Shown here piece after piece: positions 10,081-18,122 of a stretch of DNA of 64,000 bases. The translations under genes and the position numbers were made by a program. The stretch comes from CAVUAT01 sp963739545. GTDB lineage: Bacteria; Actinomycetota; Thermoleophilia; Solirubrobacterales; 70-9. Each line of letters starts with the position of its first letter. The first letter of the stretch is position 1. The stretch covers positions 806,001-870,000 of the forward strand of contig CAVUAT010000011.1 of assembly GCA_963739545.1 (NCBI GenBank), written 5' to 3'. A model generated the notes under the pieces. It ran no database searches and was not told where the DNA came from. It was given only the letters and a program-made list of their open reading frames with translations.

Positions 10081-11064
10081 CTATAGCCAGTTGATGCGCT
10101 TGAAGAAGTAGGTGAGCCCCAGTACCGCGATCCCCATCACCAGCAGGGCCAAGGGGTAGCCCAGCCGCTGGTCGAGCTCGGGCATGTACTCGAAGTTCAT
10201 CCCGTAGACGCTGGCGATGAAGGTCGGCACGGCGATGATGCCGGCGACCGAAGAGATCTTCTTCACGATCTCGGCCTGGTTGACGCTGACGAGGGCCAGG
10301 TTCGCCTCGAGCACGCTGGTCAAGAGCTCGCGCTGCGAGGTGACCTGCTCGTCTACGCGGCGAGCGTGATCGGCGATGTCGCGGAAGTAGCGGCGCAGCT
10401 CCTCGGGGACCCTCGTGAAAGCACCGCGCTCGAGCGCGGTCAGCGGGCTCAGCAGAGGCCAGACGGCGCGGTGAAACTCGATCACCTCGCGCTTCAGCGC
10501 ATAGATGCGCTGCGTCGGCGCCGGGTGCTCGTCGTCGAAGACGTCGGCCTCGACCTCCTCGATGTCGTCCTCGATCCCGTCGACCACCGGCAGGTAGTCG
10601 TCGACGACCTTGTCGATGATCGCCCATACGGCCGAGGCGGCGCCCAGCTTCAGCAGCTCGGGCCGCGCCTCGAGGCGCTTGCGCGCCACGTTCAGCGGGC
10701 TGCCCGGCCCGTGGCGGATCGTGATCACGTAACCGGGACCGGCGAAGACGTGGACCTCGCCGAAGTGGACGATCTCCGTGTCCTCGTGGTAGTGGGCTGT
10801 GCGCAAGACGATGAACCAGGACTCATCGTAGTCCTCGATCTTCGGCCGCTGATGCATGCGCTCCGCGTCCTCGATCGCCAGCTCGTGCAGGCCGAACTGT
10901 TCCTGAAGCGTCACGAGATCGCCGGACTCGGGGTCGTGCATCCCGATCCAGACGAACTCGCCGTCGCCGCTGCGCGCCTTCGAGCACGCCGCCGCCTCCT
11001 CAAGAGAGAGAGGCCCGTCCTGCTGGCGCTGGCCGTCCTTGTATTGGGCGCAGTCGACGATCAC
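10081..11064 (-). CDS. corA: CorA-family magnesium/cobalt transporter
   Basis: 327 residues. The large N-terminal cytosolic domain includes EDAERMHQRPKIEDYDESWF. A long helix then leads to two C-terminal membrane segments, with the selectivity motif YGMNF at the end of the first one and the basic tail FKRINWL. These features are diagnostic of CorA, a pentameric divalent metal channel of the inner membrane. The gene stands alone. Confidence 0.95.
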   Translation of the reverse strand: MIVDCAQYKDGQRQQDGPLSLEEAAACSKARSGDGEFVWIGMHDPESGDLVTLQEQFGLHELAIEDAERMHQRPKIEDYDESWFIVLRTAHYHEDTEIVHFGEVHVFAGPGYVITIRHGPGSPLNVARKRLEARPELLKLGAASAVWAIIDKVVDDYLPVVDGIEDDIEEVEADVFDDEHPAPTQRIYALKREVIEFHRAVWPLLSPLTALERGAFTRVPEELRRYFRDIADHARRVDEQVTSQRELLTSVLEANLALVSVNQAEIVKKISSVAGIIAVPTFIASVYGMNFEYMPELDQRLGYPLALLVMGIAVLGLTYFFKRINWL

Positions 11065-11205
11065 AACCCTCCCTGGTTCGCCTTCAGGCGCGAGAAACCT
11101 TCGCTACTAGCGGCTTCTCGGTTGACCCTCTCCGGCGCCGGGCGTTAGGCTCGCGCGCGCTCGGCCGCCGGGAGTCGGCCCGTCCAGTGAAAGAGGGATA
11201 AACGC

Positions 11206-11559
11206 GTGAAGCTCGTGATCGGAATCGTCCGGCCTGAGAAGGCGAACGACGTCTTGGAGGCGCTCTACCGCGCCGAGGTGCGGGGGGTCTCGATGAGCCG
11301 GGTCCAGGGTCACGGCGGCGAGCTCGACCGCGTCGAGACCTACCGCGGCACCACAGTCCAGGTGGGTCTCGCCGACAAGGTCCGCTTCGAGATCGCGGTC
11401 AGCGAGGAGTTCGTGCAGCCGGCGATCGACGCGATCAGCGCGGGCGCGCGCACCGGCGAGGTCGGCGACGGCAAGATCTTCGTCGTCCCGCTCGAGCGCG
11501 CGGTTCGCATCCGCACCGGCGAATCCGACGAGACCGCCGTAACGCCGGTGAGCGCCTGA
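11206..11559 (+). CDS. glnK: PII nitrogen regulatory protein (GlnB/GlnK)
   Basis: 117 residues from a GTG start with AAGAGGGA upstream. The PII fold is visible: MKLVIGIVRPEK, the T-loop with its tyrosine in ETYRG (the usual uridylylation site), and the C-terminal signature TGEVGDGKIFVVPLERAVRI. It senses ATP/ADP and 2-oxoglutarate and gates ammonium channels. It overlaps amt1 as TGATG, the classic GlnK-AmtB operon, so its main partner should be that channel. Confidence 0.94.
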   Translation: MKLVIGIVRPEKANDVLEALYRAEVRGVSMSRVQGHGGELDRVETYRGTTVQVGLADKVRFEIAVSEEFVQPAIDAISAGARTGEVGDGKIFVVPLERAVRIRTGESDETAVTPVSA

Positions 11560-12881
11560 TGGACACAGGGATTCTCGCCCAGGTCCCCGAGATCGACACG
11601 GGCGACACCGCATGGATGCTGGCGTGCACCGCCCTCGTCCTGATGATGACCCCCGCGCTCGGCCTCTTCTACGCGGGCCTGGTGCGGGCCAAGAACCCGC
11701 TCAACACCTTCATGATGTGCATCTCGGCGATCGCCGTCGCAACGGTCACCTGGGCCACGATCGGCTACTCGCTCGCGTTCGACGGCACCGGCGACCTGGT
11801 CGGGGGGCTCGGATACGCCTTCCTCAACGACGTCACGCTCGAGCCCCGCGCGATCATCGGCGGCGCCGACCCGCAGACGATCCCCCACCTGCTGTTCATG
11901 GCCTTCCAGGCGACGTTCTGCATCATCACCGTCGCGTTGATCTCGGGCGCCGTCGTCGAGCGGATGCGATTCAGCGCGTTTCTCATCTTCGCGGCGCTGT
12001 GGTCGGTCCTCGTCTACGCCGTGATGGCGCACTGGGCCTTCGGCGGCGGCTGGCTCTTCGAGCGCGGGACGCTCGACTTCGCCGGCGGGGTTCCGGTCGA
12101 GATGGCATCGGGCTTCTCGGCGCTCGCGGCCGCCCTCGTTGTCGGCGCGCGCAAGGACTACGGGCGCCAGGCCCTGCTGCCGCACAACTCCGTCTACGTG
12201 CTCGTTGGGGCCGGGCTGCTGTGGTTCGGATGGTTCGGGTTCAACGGCGGCAGCGGCATCGGCGCCAACGATGCCGGGGTGCTCGCCTTCGTCAACACGC
12301 TGCTGTGCCCGGCGGCAGCCCTGCTGGTCTGGTTCGCGCTCGATGCGGTCCGCGGCCGCAAGGTGACCGCTGTCGGCGCCGCCACGGCGATCATCGTCGG
12401 CTGCGTTCTGATCACCCCGGCGGGCGGGTACGTCAGCCCCGGCTGGGCGCTCGCCCTCGGCGCGGTCGGGGCGATCCCCTGCTGGGCACTGGTCGCCTAT
12501 CGCCCGAGGACCCGCGTGGACGAGACGCTCGACGTCCTGGCCGCGCACGGGCTCGCGGGCCTCACGGGGATCCTGGCGATCGGCTTCGTCGCGCAGGCCT
12601 CGTGGAACGGCATCTCCGACGGGCTCTTCTACGGGAACGCCGACCAGCTGCTGGACCAGGTCCTGGCGGCCGCGGCAGCACCGGCGTACGCCTTCGCGAT
12701 GACCTTCGCGCTCCTGAAGATCATCGGCGCGCTGATGCCGCTGCGCGCCACGGAACCCGAGGAGGCACAGGGCCTCGACGTCGTCTACCACGGCGAGGAG
12801 GCCTACCCCACGGGCGAAGGCGCGATCCTCGTCATGCCCGCCGACGGACACGACGCGCCGGCGGCGTCGAAGGCTTCCTAG
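11559..12881 (+). CDS. amt: Ammonium transporter 1 (first twin-His replaced by Glu)
   Basis: 440 residues with about eleven membrane segments. Amt hallmarks are visible: LGLFYAGLVRAKNPLN, FQATFCIITVALISGAVVE with the Phe gate, D173 of DFAGG, GFNGGS, and HGLAGLTG. In the pore the second twin-His is present (H330), but the first position is E181 (codon GAG at 12099-12101) in VPVEMASGF where most Amt proteins have VVHI. Fungal Mep1/Mep3-type channels are known to have this Glu. It is coupled to PII. The C-terminal tail is long and acidic. Confidence 0.95.
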   Translation: MDTGILAQVPEIDTGDTAWMLACTALVLMMTPALGLFYAGLVRAKNPLNTFMMCISAIAVATVTWATIGYSLAFDGTGDLVGGLGYAFLNDVTLEPRAIIGGADPQTIPHLLFMAFQATFCIITVALISGAVVERMRFSAFLIFAALWSVLVYAVMAHWAFGGGWLFERGTLDFAGGVPVEMASGFSALAAALVVGARKDYGRQALLPHNSVYVLVGAGLLWFGWFGFNGGSGIGANDAGVLAFVNTLLCPAAALLVWFALDAVRGRKVTAVGAATAIIVGCVLITPAGGYVSPGWALALGAVGAIPCWALVAYRPRTRVDETLDVLAAHGLAGLTGILAIGFVAQASWNGISDGLFYGNADQLLDQVLAAAAAPAYAFAMTFALLKIIGALMPLRATEPEEAQGLDVVYHGEEAYPTGEGAILVMPADGHDAPAASKAS

Positions 12882-12887
12882 CCCGGC

Positions 12888-13379
12888 TCAGGTCACCTCG
12901 CGCAGCTTGCCGCTCTCGACCTCGTAGACGAAGCCGCGAACGCTTTCCTTGTTCGGGATGAAGGGGCTGTCGGTGATGCGCTTGATGGAGTCGCGGACGT
13001 CCTGCTCGAGGTCGGAGAACGACTCGGGGCTCCATGTGGGCCGCTCTCCCGCAGCCTCCTCCAGCTTGTCGGCGAACTCGTCGTCGGTGAAGGTGAGCAT
13101 TCCGCAATCGGTGTGGTGGATCAGCACGATCTCCGTCGTGCCGAGCAGGTGCTGGCTGATCGCGAGCGAGCGGATCTCGTCGTCCGTGACGACACCGCCT
13201 GCGTTGCGGATGACGTGCGCGTCCCCCCTCTCGAGGCCGAGAATCTGGTGGGGATCGAGCCGGGCGTCCATGCATGCCACCACGGCCAGGCCCTTAGCCG
13301 GCGGAATCGGAAGGTCGCCCTTGTCGAAGTCCTTCGCGTACCGCTCGTTGTTGGCGATGACCTCGTCTGTAATTCCCAT
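12888..13379 (-). CDS. Beta-class carbonic anhydrase
   Basis: 163 residues. The zinc ligands of beta-carbonic anhydrases are visible as C36 in ACMDAR, H89 and C92 in HHTDCGM, with the Asp-Arg dyad following C36. It interconverts CO2 and bicarbonate. The compact size resembles the Mycobacterium Rv1284-like subgroup. A ribosome site AAAGGA precedes the ATG, and a dyad TTTCCT-TATG-AGGAAA lies 18 bases upstream. Confidence 0.93.
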   Translation of the reverse strand: MGITDEVIANNERYAKDFDKGDLPIPPAKGLAVVACMDARLDPHQILGLERGDAHVIRNAGGVVTDDEIRSLAISQHLLGTTEIVLIHHTDCGMLTFTDDEFADKLEEAAGERPTWSPESFSDLEQDVRDSIKRITDSPFIPNKESVRGFVYEVESGKLREVT

Positions 13380-13396
13380 TGCCGTCCTTTCTTAAC

Positions 13397-13412
13397 TTTC
13401 CTTATGAGGAAA
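13397..13412. promoter_or_regulatory. Perfect 6+6 dyad upstream of carbonic anhydrase
   Basis: TTTCCT-TATG-AGGAAA is a perfect inverted repeat 17 bases upstream of the carbonic anhydrase ATG. It is AT-rich against a GC-rich background, so it may be an operator or overlap the promoter. No regulator is assigned. Confidence 0.35.
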
Positions 13413-13413
13413 C

Positions 13414-13545
13414 TCAATATGGAATGTAGCTCTCCCAGACCATCGCCGGCTTCTCGCGGGGATGCTTGTCGCGGACGTCCGCGGCGATGTTGTAGCGCTT
13501 GGGCACCCGCCACTCGTGCTGCTCGCGAGCCTGCTCGTAGGTCAT
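13414..13545 (-). pseudogene. N-terminal fragment of an AMP-dependent acyl-CoA synthetase
   Basis: The frame from ATG 13545 encodes 43 residues beginning MTYEQAREQHEWRVPKRYNI and continuing AADVRDKHPREKPAMVWE, which looks like the first 40 residues of ANL-superfamily acetyl-/acyl-CoA synthetases (the RYNIAADV motif). The frame then stops after SYIPY. The other ~500 residues, including the P-loop and A-motifs, are not found nearby. It seems to be a decayed remnant between carbonic anhydrase and peroxiredoxin; a real 43-residue protein is less likely. Confidence 0.55.
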
Positions 13546-13667
13546 AGCTTCGATCGTTCCCCCATCGGGACGCTTCCGAACCAGGGCCGGCGGGCGACTG
13601 ACCGCCAACCTTTACTACCTTTCCACTCAAGATTTCGAAACGCAAGCTCGCGACGCGAAGGAGAAAC

Positions 13668-14330
13668 ATGACTCTGCGAATCGGTGATGAGGCGCCCGAC
13701 TTCGAGGCTGACACGACTGAGGGCAAGATCAGCTTTCACGATTGGATCGGCGACGGCTGGGCCGTCCTCTTCTCGCACCCCAAGGACTTCACCCCCGTCT
13801 GCACCACCGAGCTGGGCTACATGGCGAACGCCAAGCCCGAGTTCGACCGCCGCGGCGTCAAGATCATCGGCCTCTCGGTCGACCCGATCGACAAGCACGA
13901 GGATTGGGCCAAGGACATCGAGGAGACGCAGGGGACCGCCCCCAACTACCCGATGATCGGCGACTCCGACTTCAAGGTCGCGAAGCTCTACGAGATGCTG
14001 CCGGACGACGTGTCAGGCGACGCCGCCGACCGCACCCCCGCCGACAACCAGACCGTCCGCAACGTCGTCGTGGTCGGGCCCGACAAGAAGATCAAGCTGA
14101 TCCTCGCTTACCCGATGACGACCGGTCGCAACTTCGACGAGGTGCTGCGGGTGATCGACTCGCTGCAGCTGACCGCGAAGCACAAGGTCGCGACGCCGGT
14201 CAACTGGAAGCAGGGCGACGACGTGATCATCGCCGGCTCCGTGTCCGACGACGAGGCGAAGGAGAAATACCCCGACGGCTGGGACTCGCCGAAGCCCTAC
14301 ATCAGGATCGTGCCGCAGCCTCAGGACTAG
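13668..14330 (+). CDS. 1-Cys peroxiredoxin (Prx6 type)
   Basis: 220 residues. The peroxidatic cysteine is C45 in FTPVCTTELG, the Prx6-type motif, and the long C-terminal domain (TPVNWKQGDDVII, KYPDGW) marks the 1-Cys Prx6/AhpE-like subfamily. It reduces hydroperoxides in the cytosol; the reductant is not encoded nearby. AAGGAG precedes the ATG. Its last 29 bases overlap the convergent hydrolase gene. Confidence 0.94.
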   Translation: MTLRIGDEAPDFEADTTEGKISFHDWIGDGWAVLFSHPKDFTPVCTTELGYMANAKPEFDRRGVKIIGLSVDPIDKHEDWAKDIEETQGTAPNYPMIGDSDFKVAKLYEMLPDDVSGDAADRTPADNQTVRNVVVVGPDKKIKLILAYPMTTGRNFDEVLRVIDSLQLTAKHKVATPVNWKQGDDVIIAGSVSDDEAKEKYPDGWDSPKPYIRIVPQPQD

Positions 14331-15147
14331 CCGAACCCGCGGCGGCCACCTCGAGGCTCTCACCGGGCTCGAGCTTTCGAGCCTCGAAGCTGCGTCCCGC
14401 GGCGGCCGCACTGAAACGGTCTGCTTCGCCGGCGACCGGCAGATACCACGGGTCGATCTCGTAGCCGTCGTAATGCATCGGCACGACCGTCCCGGCGCCG
14501 AGCAGATCTCCGGCGAGGGCGGCCTGCTCCGGCTCCAGCGCCGCCGGCATCGAGCTCGGCGGCTGCAGGTGCGGGAAGTCGACCACCGCCCCGTTGATCG
14601 GAGCGAAGACGACGTCGAACGGCCCGTGGCGCTTGGCCATCCGCCACCAGTAGCCGTGGAACACGGTGTCGCCGAGGTGCAGGACGCGCCGGCCATCCGC
14701 CTCGACCAGCCACGCGACCTGGGGGTCGCCGAGGCCGTCGACGGCCGGCAGCGCGGTGAGGATGAACGGGCCGGCCTCGACCCGCTCCCACGCGTCGACC
14801 GTTTTCCGTGTCAGCCCCGCCCGGTCGAGCTCCGCGTTGGCCTGCGCCAGCGCGAGGTTCTCGATGTCGGTGCCTCCGGGCCAGGCAGGCTCGAGGACGA
14901 AGGCGTCGGCGGCCAGGGCGTGTTCGAGAGCAGCCGCGTCGGCGTGGTCGCGGTGCAGGTGGCTGACCATGCCGGCGAGCGCGGTGCCGCGAGCTTCTGG
15001 TGACACGACGGAAGGCAGCTTTGTGCGGGCCCCCGCTTCTCCGAAGGGGGCGAACGTCGCGCTCGGGTCAGCCAGCGGGTCGATCACGACCGCGGCCCCG
15101 TCCGCCTCGATCTCGACTCCCGCCCAGCCCAGCCAACGAACCCTCAT
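14302..15147 (-). CDS. Metallo-beta-lactamase fold hydrolase (UlaG-like)
   Basis: 281 residues. Starts MRVRWLGWAGVEIEADGAAVVIDP as in UlaG/YhfI-type lactonases. Metal ligands are visible as HLHRDHAD, GDTVFHG and PMHYDGYEIDPW. The substrate is unknown. It is divergent from a TetR-family gene with a 49-base intergenic region carrying a perfect palindrome, so it is probably the target of that repressor. The C-terminal end is alanine-rich and overlaps the peroxiredoxin gene tail. Confidence 0.87.
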   Translation of the reverse strand: MRVRWLGWAGVEIEADGAAVVIDPLADPSATFAPFGEAGARTKLPSVVSPEARGTALAGMVSHLHRDHADAAALEHALAADAFVLEPAWPGGTDIENLALAQANAELDRAGLTRKTVDAWERVEAGPFILTALPAVDGLGDPQVAWLVEADGRRVLHLGDTVFHGYWWRMAKRHGPFDVVFAPINGAVVDFPHLQPPSSMPAALEPEQAALAGDLLGAGTVVPMHYDGYEIDPWYLPVAGEADRFSAAAAGRSFEARKLEPGESLEVAAAGSASPEAAARS

Positions 15148-15173
15148 CTGCTCCTCCTCCTGTTTATCGGACG

Positions 15174-15183
15174 ACCGTACGGT
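15174..15183. promoter_or_regulatory. Palindromic operator ACCGTACGGT between hydrolase and tetR
   Basis: A perfect 10-base palindrome in the 49-base gap between two divergent starts. Position and symmetry are typical of a TetR-family operator that would control both genes. Inference from position; no binding data. Confidence 0.55.
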
Positions 15184-15196
15184 ATCATCGGAGCAC

Positions 15197-15796
15197 ATGC
15201 CCCGTCGCTCCATAGCTGCCGTAGCCGAGACCCGAGCAGCCGTCACGCAGGCTGCGGTCGATCGCGCGTCGGTCGACGGTCTCGAGGGGCTGACCATCGG
15301 CGGCCTCGCGGGAGAGGTCGCGATGCGAAAGAGCAGCGTCTTCAGCCTCTTCGGCAGCAAGGAGGAGCTGCAGCTGGCGACGCTAGATGCCGCGGTCGAA
15401 CAGTTCACCGAGGAGGTCTGGGCGCCGGTGGCCGATCGGCAGGCCGGCCTCCCCCGCCTGCTTGCGCTGTGCGACAGCTGGCTCGACTACCACGAGCGAG
15501 AGGTGATGCCCGGCGGCTGCTTTTTGACCACTGCCACGGTCGAGTTCGATGCCAGGCTGGGCCCGCTCCGCGACGCGGTCGCCGCGATCATGAAGCGCTG
15601 GTTCGGGGTCCTCGAGAGCGAAGTCTCAGCCGCCGTCGACGCGGGCGACCTGCCGACTGGCACCGAGCCGGCCGACGTGGCCTTCCAGCTCAACGCCCTC
15701 GCCGCCGCGGCGAGCTACGGGTTCAAGCTCTCCCGCGACCCGGAGGTGTTCGACCGCGCGCGGCGCTCGATGCGGCACGCGCTCGGCGGTTCCTAG
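15197..15796 (+). CDS. TetR-family transcriptional regulator
   Basis: 199 residues. N-terminal helix-turn-helix at about 25-60: VDGLEGLTIGGLAGEVAMRK followed by SSVFSLFGSKEEL, the TetR recognition pattern. The C-terminal part (SWLDYHEREVMPGGCFLTTA) matches the TetR_C family seen in YcdC/TetR_C_6-like repressors, where GGC-FL is common. Probably represses itself and the divergent UlaG-like hydrolase. Confidence 0.9.
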   Translation: MPRRSIAAVAETRAAVTQAAVDRASVDGLEGLTIGGLAGEVAMRKSSVFSLFGSKEELQLATLDAAVEQFTEEVWAPVADRQAGLPRLLALCDSWLDYHEREVMPGGCFLTTATVEFDARLGPLRDAVAAIMKRWFGVLESEVSAAVDAGDLPTGTEPADVAFQLNALAAAASYGFKLSRDPEVFDRARRSMRHALGGS

Positions 15797-15804
15797 CGGC
15801 ACGC

Positions 15805-16251
15805 CTATCCGCGGGCGGCTTCCAGCGTGCGCTCGAGGTTGTCGAAGCAGTTGGTCCATCCGCCCGTGTGCGAGCGGACGGCCTCCTCGTCCCACAGGCC
15901 GCTGTGGGCGAAGCTGACGGTGGTGGTGCCGTCGCGCTCGTCGAAGTCGAGCTCGATCAGCGTTCTCCGCTCCGGGTAGTCGTCCCAGATCCAGGTGAAC
16001 GCGAGGCGGGTCGGCGGGTCGACCTCGGTGTAGCTGCCCCCGCCGCCGTGTTCGACGTCGTCGTGAGGGTTGCGCATGACGACACGCAGGGTGCCGCCGA
16101 CGCGCAGGTCGACCTCGGCCTCGGTCGTCTCCCAGTCGTGCTCGGCGTGGAACCAGCGCCGGAGGACCTCCTCGCTGGTCCACGCTTCGAACACGGCTTC
16201 AGCGGGCGCCCGGAAAGTGCGCTCCATTCGCAGCGTCTTGGTGTCGTTCAT
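15805..16251 (-). CDS. SRPBCC (AHSA1/START-like) domain protein
   Basis: 148 residues. Typical AHSA1 pattern: RTFRAPAEAVFEAWTSEEVLRRWF, then VGGTLRVVMRNP, LAFTWIWDDYPERRTLIEL, and a C-terminal GGWTNCFDNLERTLE. Ligand-binding helix-grip fold; the ligand is unknown. It is the last gene of an ArsR-DUF899-SRPBCC operon, an arrangement common in actinobacteria, and its ATG overlaps the stop of a tiny ORF upstream. Confidence 0.9.
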   Translation of the reverse strand: MNDTKTLRMERTFRAPAEAVFEAWTSEEVLRRWFHAEHDWETTEAEVDLRVGGTLRVVMRNPHDDVEHGGGGSYTEVDPPTRLAFTWIWDDYPERRTLIELDFDERDGTTTVSFAHSGLWDEEAVRSHTGGWTNCFDNLERTLEAARG

Positions 16252-16379
16252 GCTCCGGAGTCCCGTCGGCGTCGCAGGTGCAGCGCCAGCCAGCCGCGCG
16301 CGACCAGCAAGCTGGCGCCGACGCCGGTGACCGACGGCAGGATCTCCTCCAGCGGCATTCCCGCTATATGGGCGATCAC
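16248..16379 (-). CDS. Possible 43-residue membrane peptide
   Basis: A GTG-start frame (GTG 16379) encodes a 43-residue peptide whose hydrophobic middle (LPSVTGVGASLLVARGWLAL) is followed by HLRRRR, fitting a single membrane span with an arginine anchor. Its stop overlaps the SRPBCC start as ATGA. It begins at the end of the DUF899 gene. Too short to be sure, and function unknown. Confidence 0.33.
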   Translation of the reverse strand: MIAHIAGMPLEEILPSVTGVGASLLVARGWLALHLRRRRDSGA

Positions 16380-17113
16380 GAGCCTGAGCTCCTCGAGCCG
16401 CGCTGCGAGGCGGAGGCGCTCGAAGTGGCCTCCTCCCAGTCGGTCGACTCACCGTACTCGTCGTGGAGGTTCCACCACTGGTAGGCCGGGGTCTGCGGAT
16501 AGCCCTCCGGCGAATCCTCCCACTCCTCCTGGCGTCCGAGCGCAGTGATGTCGAGGTAGCTCCAGGTACCGCCCATCAGCTCGTCGCCGCGCTTGTCGAC
16601 GACGTATGTGCGAAAGATCTGATCGTCATCGTCGCGAAAGAAGGCGTTGGTGGCGTGCCACTCATCCACACCGAAGTCGGCGTCGAAATCATCGGTGATC
16701 GTGTACCAGGGGATCTCCCAGCCCATCCGCGCCTTCCAGCGCTCGATGTCCGGCTGCGGCGCGCGCGACACGAACGCGAGCGTCGTGTCGCGGGCGTTCA
16801 GATGGGCGAGGTCGGCGACCTGATCGGCGACCATGGAGCAGCCGCGACAGCCCGCGTCCGGCCAGCCGGCCACGCCGGGCTCGTAGAAGAAGCGGTAGAC
16901 GAGCAGCTGACGGCGCCCCTCGAACAGGTCGAGCAGGCTCGCCGGGCCGTTCGGGCCATCGAAGGAGTACTCCTTTTCGACGGCCATCCTCGGCATGCGG
17001 CGGCGCTCCGCGGCCAGCGCATCTCGGGCGCGGGTCAGCTCCTTCTCCTTCACCAGCAGTTCATCGCGCGCGGCCTCCCACTCCTGTGGCGACACGATCG
17101 GCGGCATATTCAT
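16376..17113 (-). CDS. DUF899 family protein (thioredoxin-like fold)
   Basis: 245 residues. DUF899 hallmarks: IVSPQEWEAARDELLVKEKE at the start, YRFFYEPGVAGWPDAGCRGC with a CxxC-like pair, SRAPQPDIERWKARMGW and DFGVDEWHATNAFFRD. Members look like AhpC/thioredoxin relatives, often in ArsR-led operons; the reaction is unknown. The start overlaps the ArsR stop by ATGA. The last 15 residues are Ser-rich and look like read-through past a usual end. Confidence 0.88.
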   Translation of the reverse strand: MNMPPIVSPQEWEAARDELLVKEKELTRARDALAAERRRMPRMAVEKEYSFDGPNGPASLLDLFEGRRQLLVYRFFYEPGVAGWPDAGCRGCSMVADQVADLAHLNARDTTLAFVSRAPQPDIERWKARMGWEIPWYTITDDFDADFGVDEWHATNAFFRDDDDQIFRTYVVDKRGDELMGGTWSYLDITALGRQEEWEDSPEGYPQTPAYQWWNLHDEYGESTDWEEATSSASASQRGSRSSGS

Positions 17114-17424
17114 TTCGGCTCCTTCTCATTCAGATATTCATCGACGACATCGAACAAGCGCCCCCAGAGGGCGCGCTGGCGGTCCATCCATTCGGCGGCC
17201 TCGCCGAGGGCGTCGGTGTCGAGCGAGAGCCGGTGCGTCCGGCCCACGATCACGCGCGTCACGACGCCCGTCTCCTCCAGCACCTTCAGGTGCTTGGAGA
17301 TCGCGGGCTTCGACACCCCGAAGCCGCCGGTGGCCTCGCCGACCGTCGCAGGACCTACTGCGAGCCGCTCGACGATGCCACGGCGGATTGGATGCGAGAG
17401 CGCCTTGAATGGATCATTAACCAT
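17110..17424 (-). CDS. ArsR-family HTH transcriptional regulator
   Basis: 104 residues. Winged helix typical of the SRPBCC-linked ArsR group: FKALSHPIRRGIVERLA, VSKPAISKHLKVLEETG, RTHRLSLDTDALGEAAEWM. No metal-binding cysteines, so it is not an arsenic sensor. First gene of the operon with DUF899 and SRPBCC; it likely autoregulates the three genes. Confidence 0.92.
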   Translation of the reverse strand: MVNDPFKALSHPIRRGIVERLAVGPATVGEATGGFGVSKPAISKHLKVLEETGVVTRVIVGRTHRLSLDTDALGEAAEWMDRQRALWGRLFDVVDEYLNEKEPK

Positions 17425-17437
17425 TTAGCTAACAGTA

Positions 17438-17698
17438 TCACGAACGCCAAGTACGGGGGTAAGGGACGATGCGAAACCCAGGCCCGATGAGCGCACCGGG
17501 CGATCGAATGGCTCGTCGCTCCTTCGTCATCTCAGATCGGAAGTCGGGGAACTCCGCGAGGTAGGACGAGACCGAATCGCGGATCTGATCGAGGCCCTGG
17601 AGTACCGCTTCAGTGTCCAGCGGGTTTCCCGCCTGCTCGTAGCAGACCGCGTTGGAATCGAACAGCTTCAGCGCGTTCTGCAGGTTGGGCGAGGCCGA
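17438..17698 (-). pseudogene. Decayed SnoaL-like fragment
   Basis: An open stretch of 87 codons without a start reads ...NLQNALKLFDSNAVCYEQAG then NPLDTEAV and SYLAEFPDFRSEM, which resembles the first half of SnoaL/DUF4440 proteins. It begins straight after an in-frame TGA and ends with unrelated residues, so I read it as a remnant. The 302-base gap between the arsR and YCII-like genes holds only this. Confidence 0.4.
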
Positions 17699-17726
17699 TC
17701 ACTGGATCATCCCCGGACGATCGGGG

Positions 17727-18083
17727 CTAGTCCAGGTCGTCGACCTCGCCCTGGTACTGGGCCATGCCGCGGGCGATGCCCTCACCGACCGCGGCAGTGA
17801 CGACACCCTGGGACTCGATGATCTGGTCGGCCCGGATGACTTGGCGCTGGAACTCCTCGTCGGTCTGCAGCGCTGCGATCTGCTCCTCGCTGCCGCGCAG
17901 CAGGGCAAAGCCCTGCAGGTCGCCGCCGTGGGGCGTCAAGAGGGCGACCTCGAAGTCCTCGATCTTGCCGTCGCCCTGGAGCCCTCCCCAGTACTCGACA
18001 CTCTCGTTGAATACCTGGACGGCGCGCTTCTCGCGTCCGCGCACCACCTGACCCCACCCGATGAACAGTGCGGCATCAGCCAT
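17727..18083 (-). CDS. Hypothetical dimeric alpha/beta-barrel-like protein
   Basis: 118 residues beginning MADAALFIGWGQVVRGREKR. The layout (FNESVEYWGGLQGDGKIEDFEVALL, then GFALLRGSEEQIAALQTDEEF and RQVIRAD) suggests a small ferredoxin-like alpha/beta fold similar to YCII/EthD proteins, but I cannot assign a family. It lies downstream of the SnoaL array on the same strand. Confidence 0.65.
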   Translation of the reverse strand: MADAALFIGWGQVVRGREKRAVQVFNESVEYWGGLQGDGKIEDFEVALLTPHGGDLQGFALLRGSEEQIAALQTDEEFQRQVIRADQIIESQGVVTAAVGEGIARGMAQYQGEVDDLD

Positions 18084-18122
18084 TTCGTCGCTCCTTTGAT
18101 CAGCTGTGTGGTCTCCCCGACC

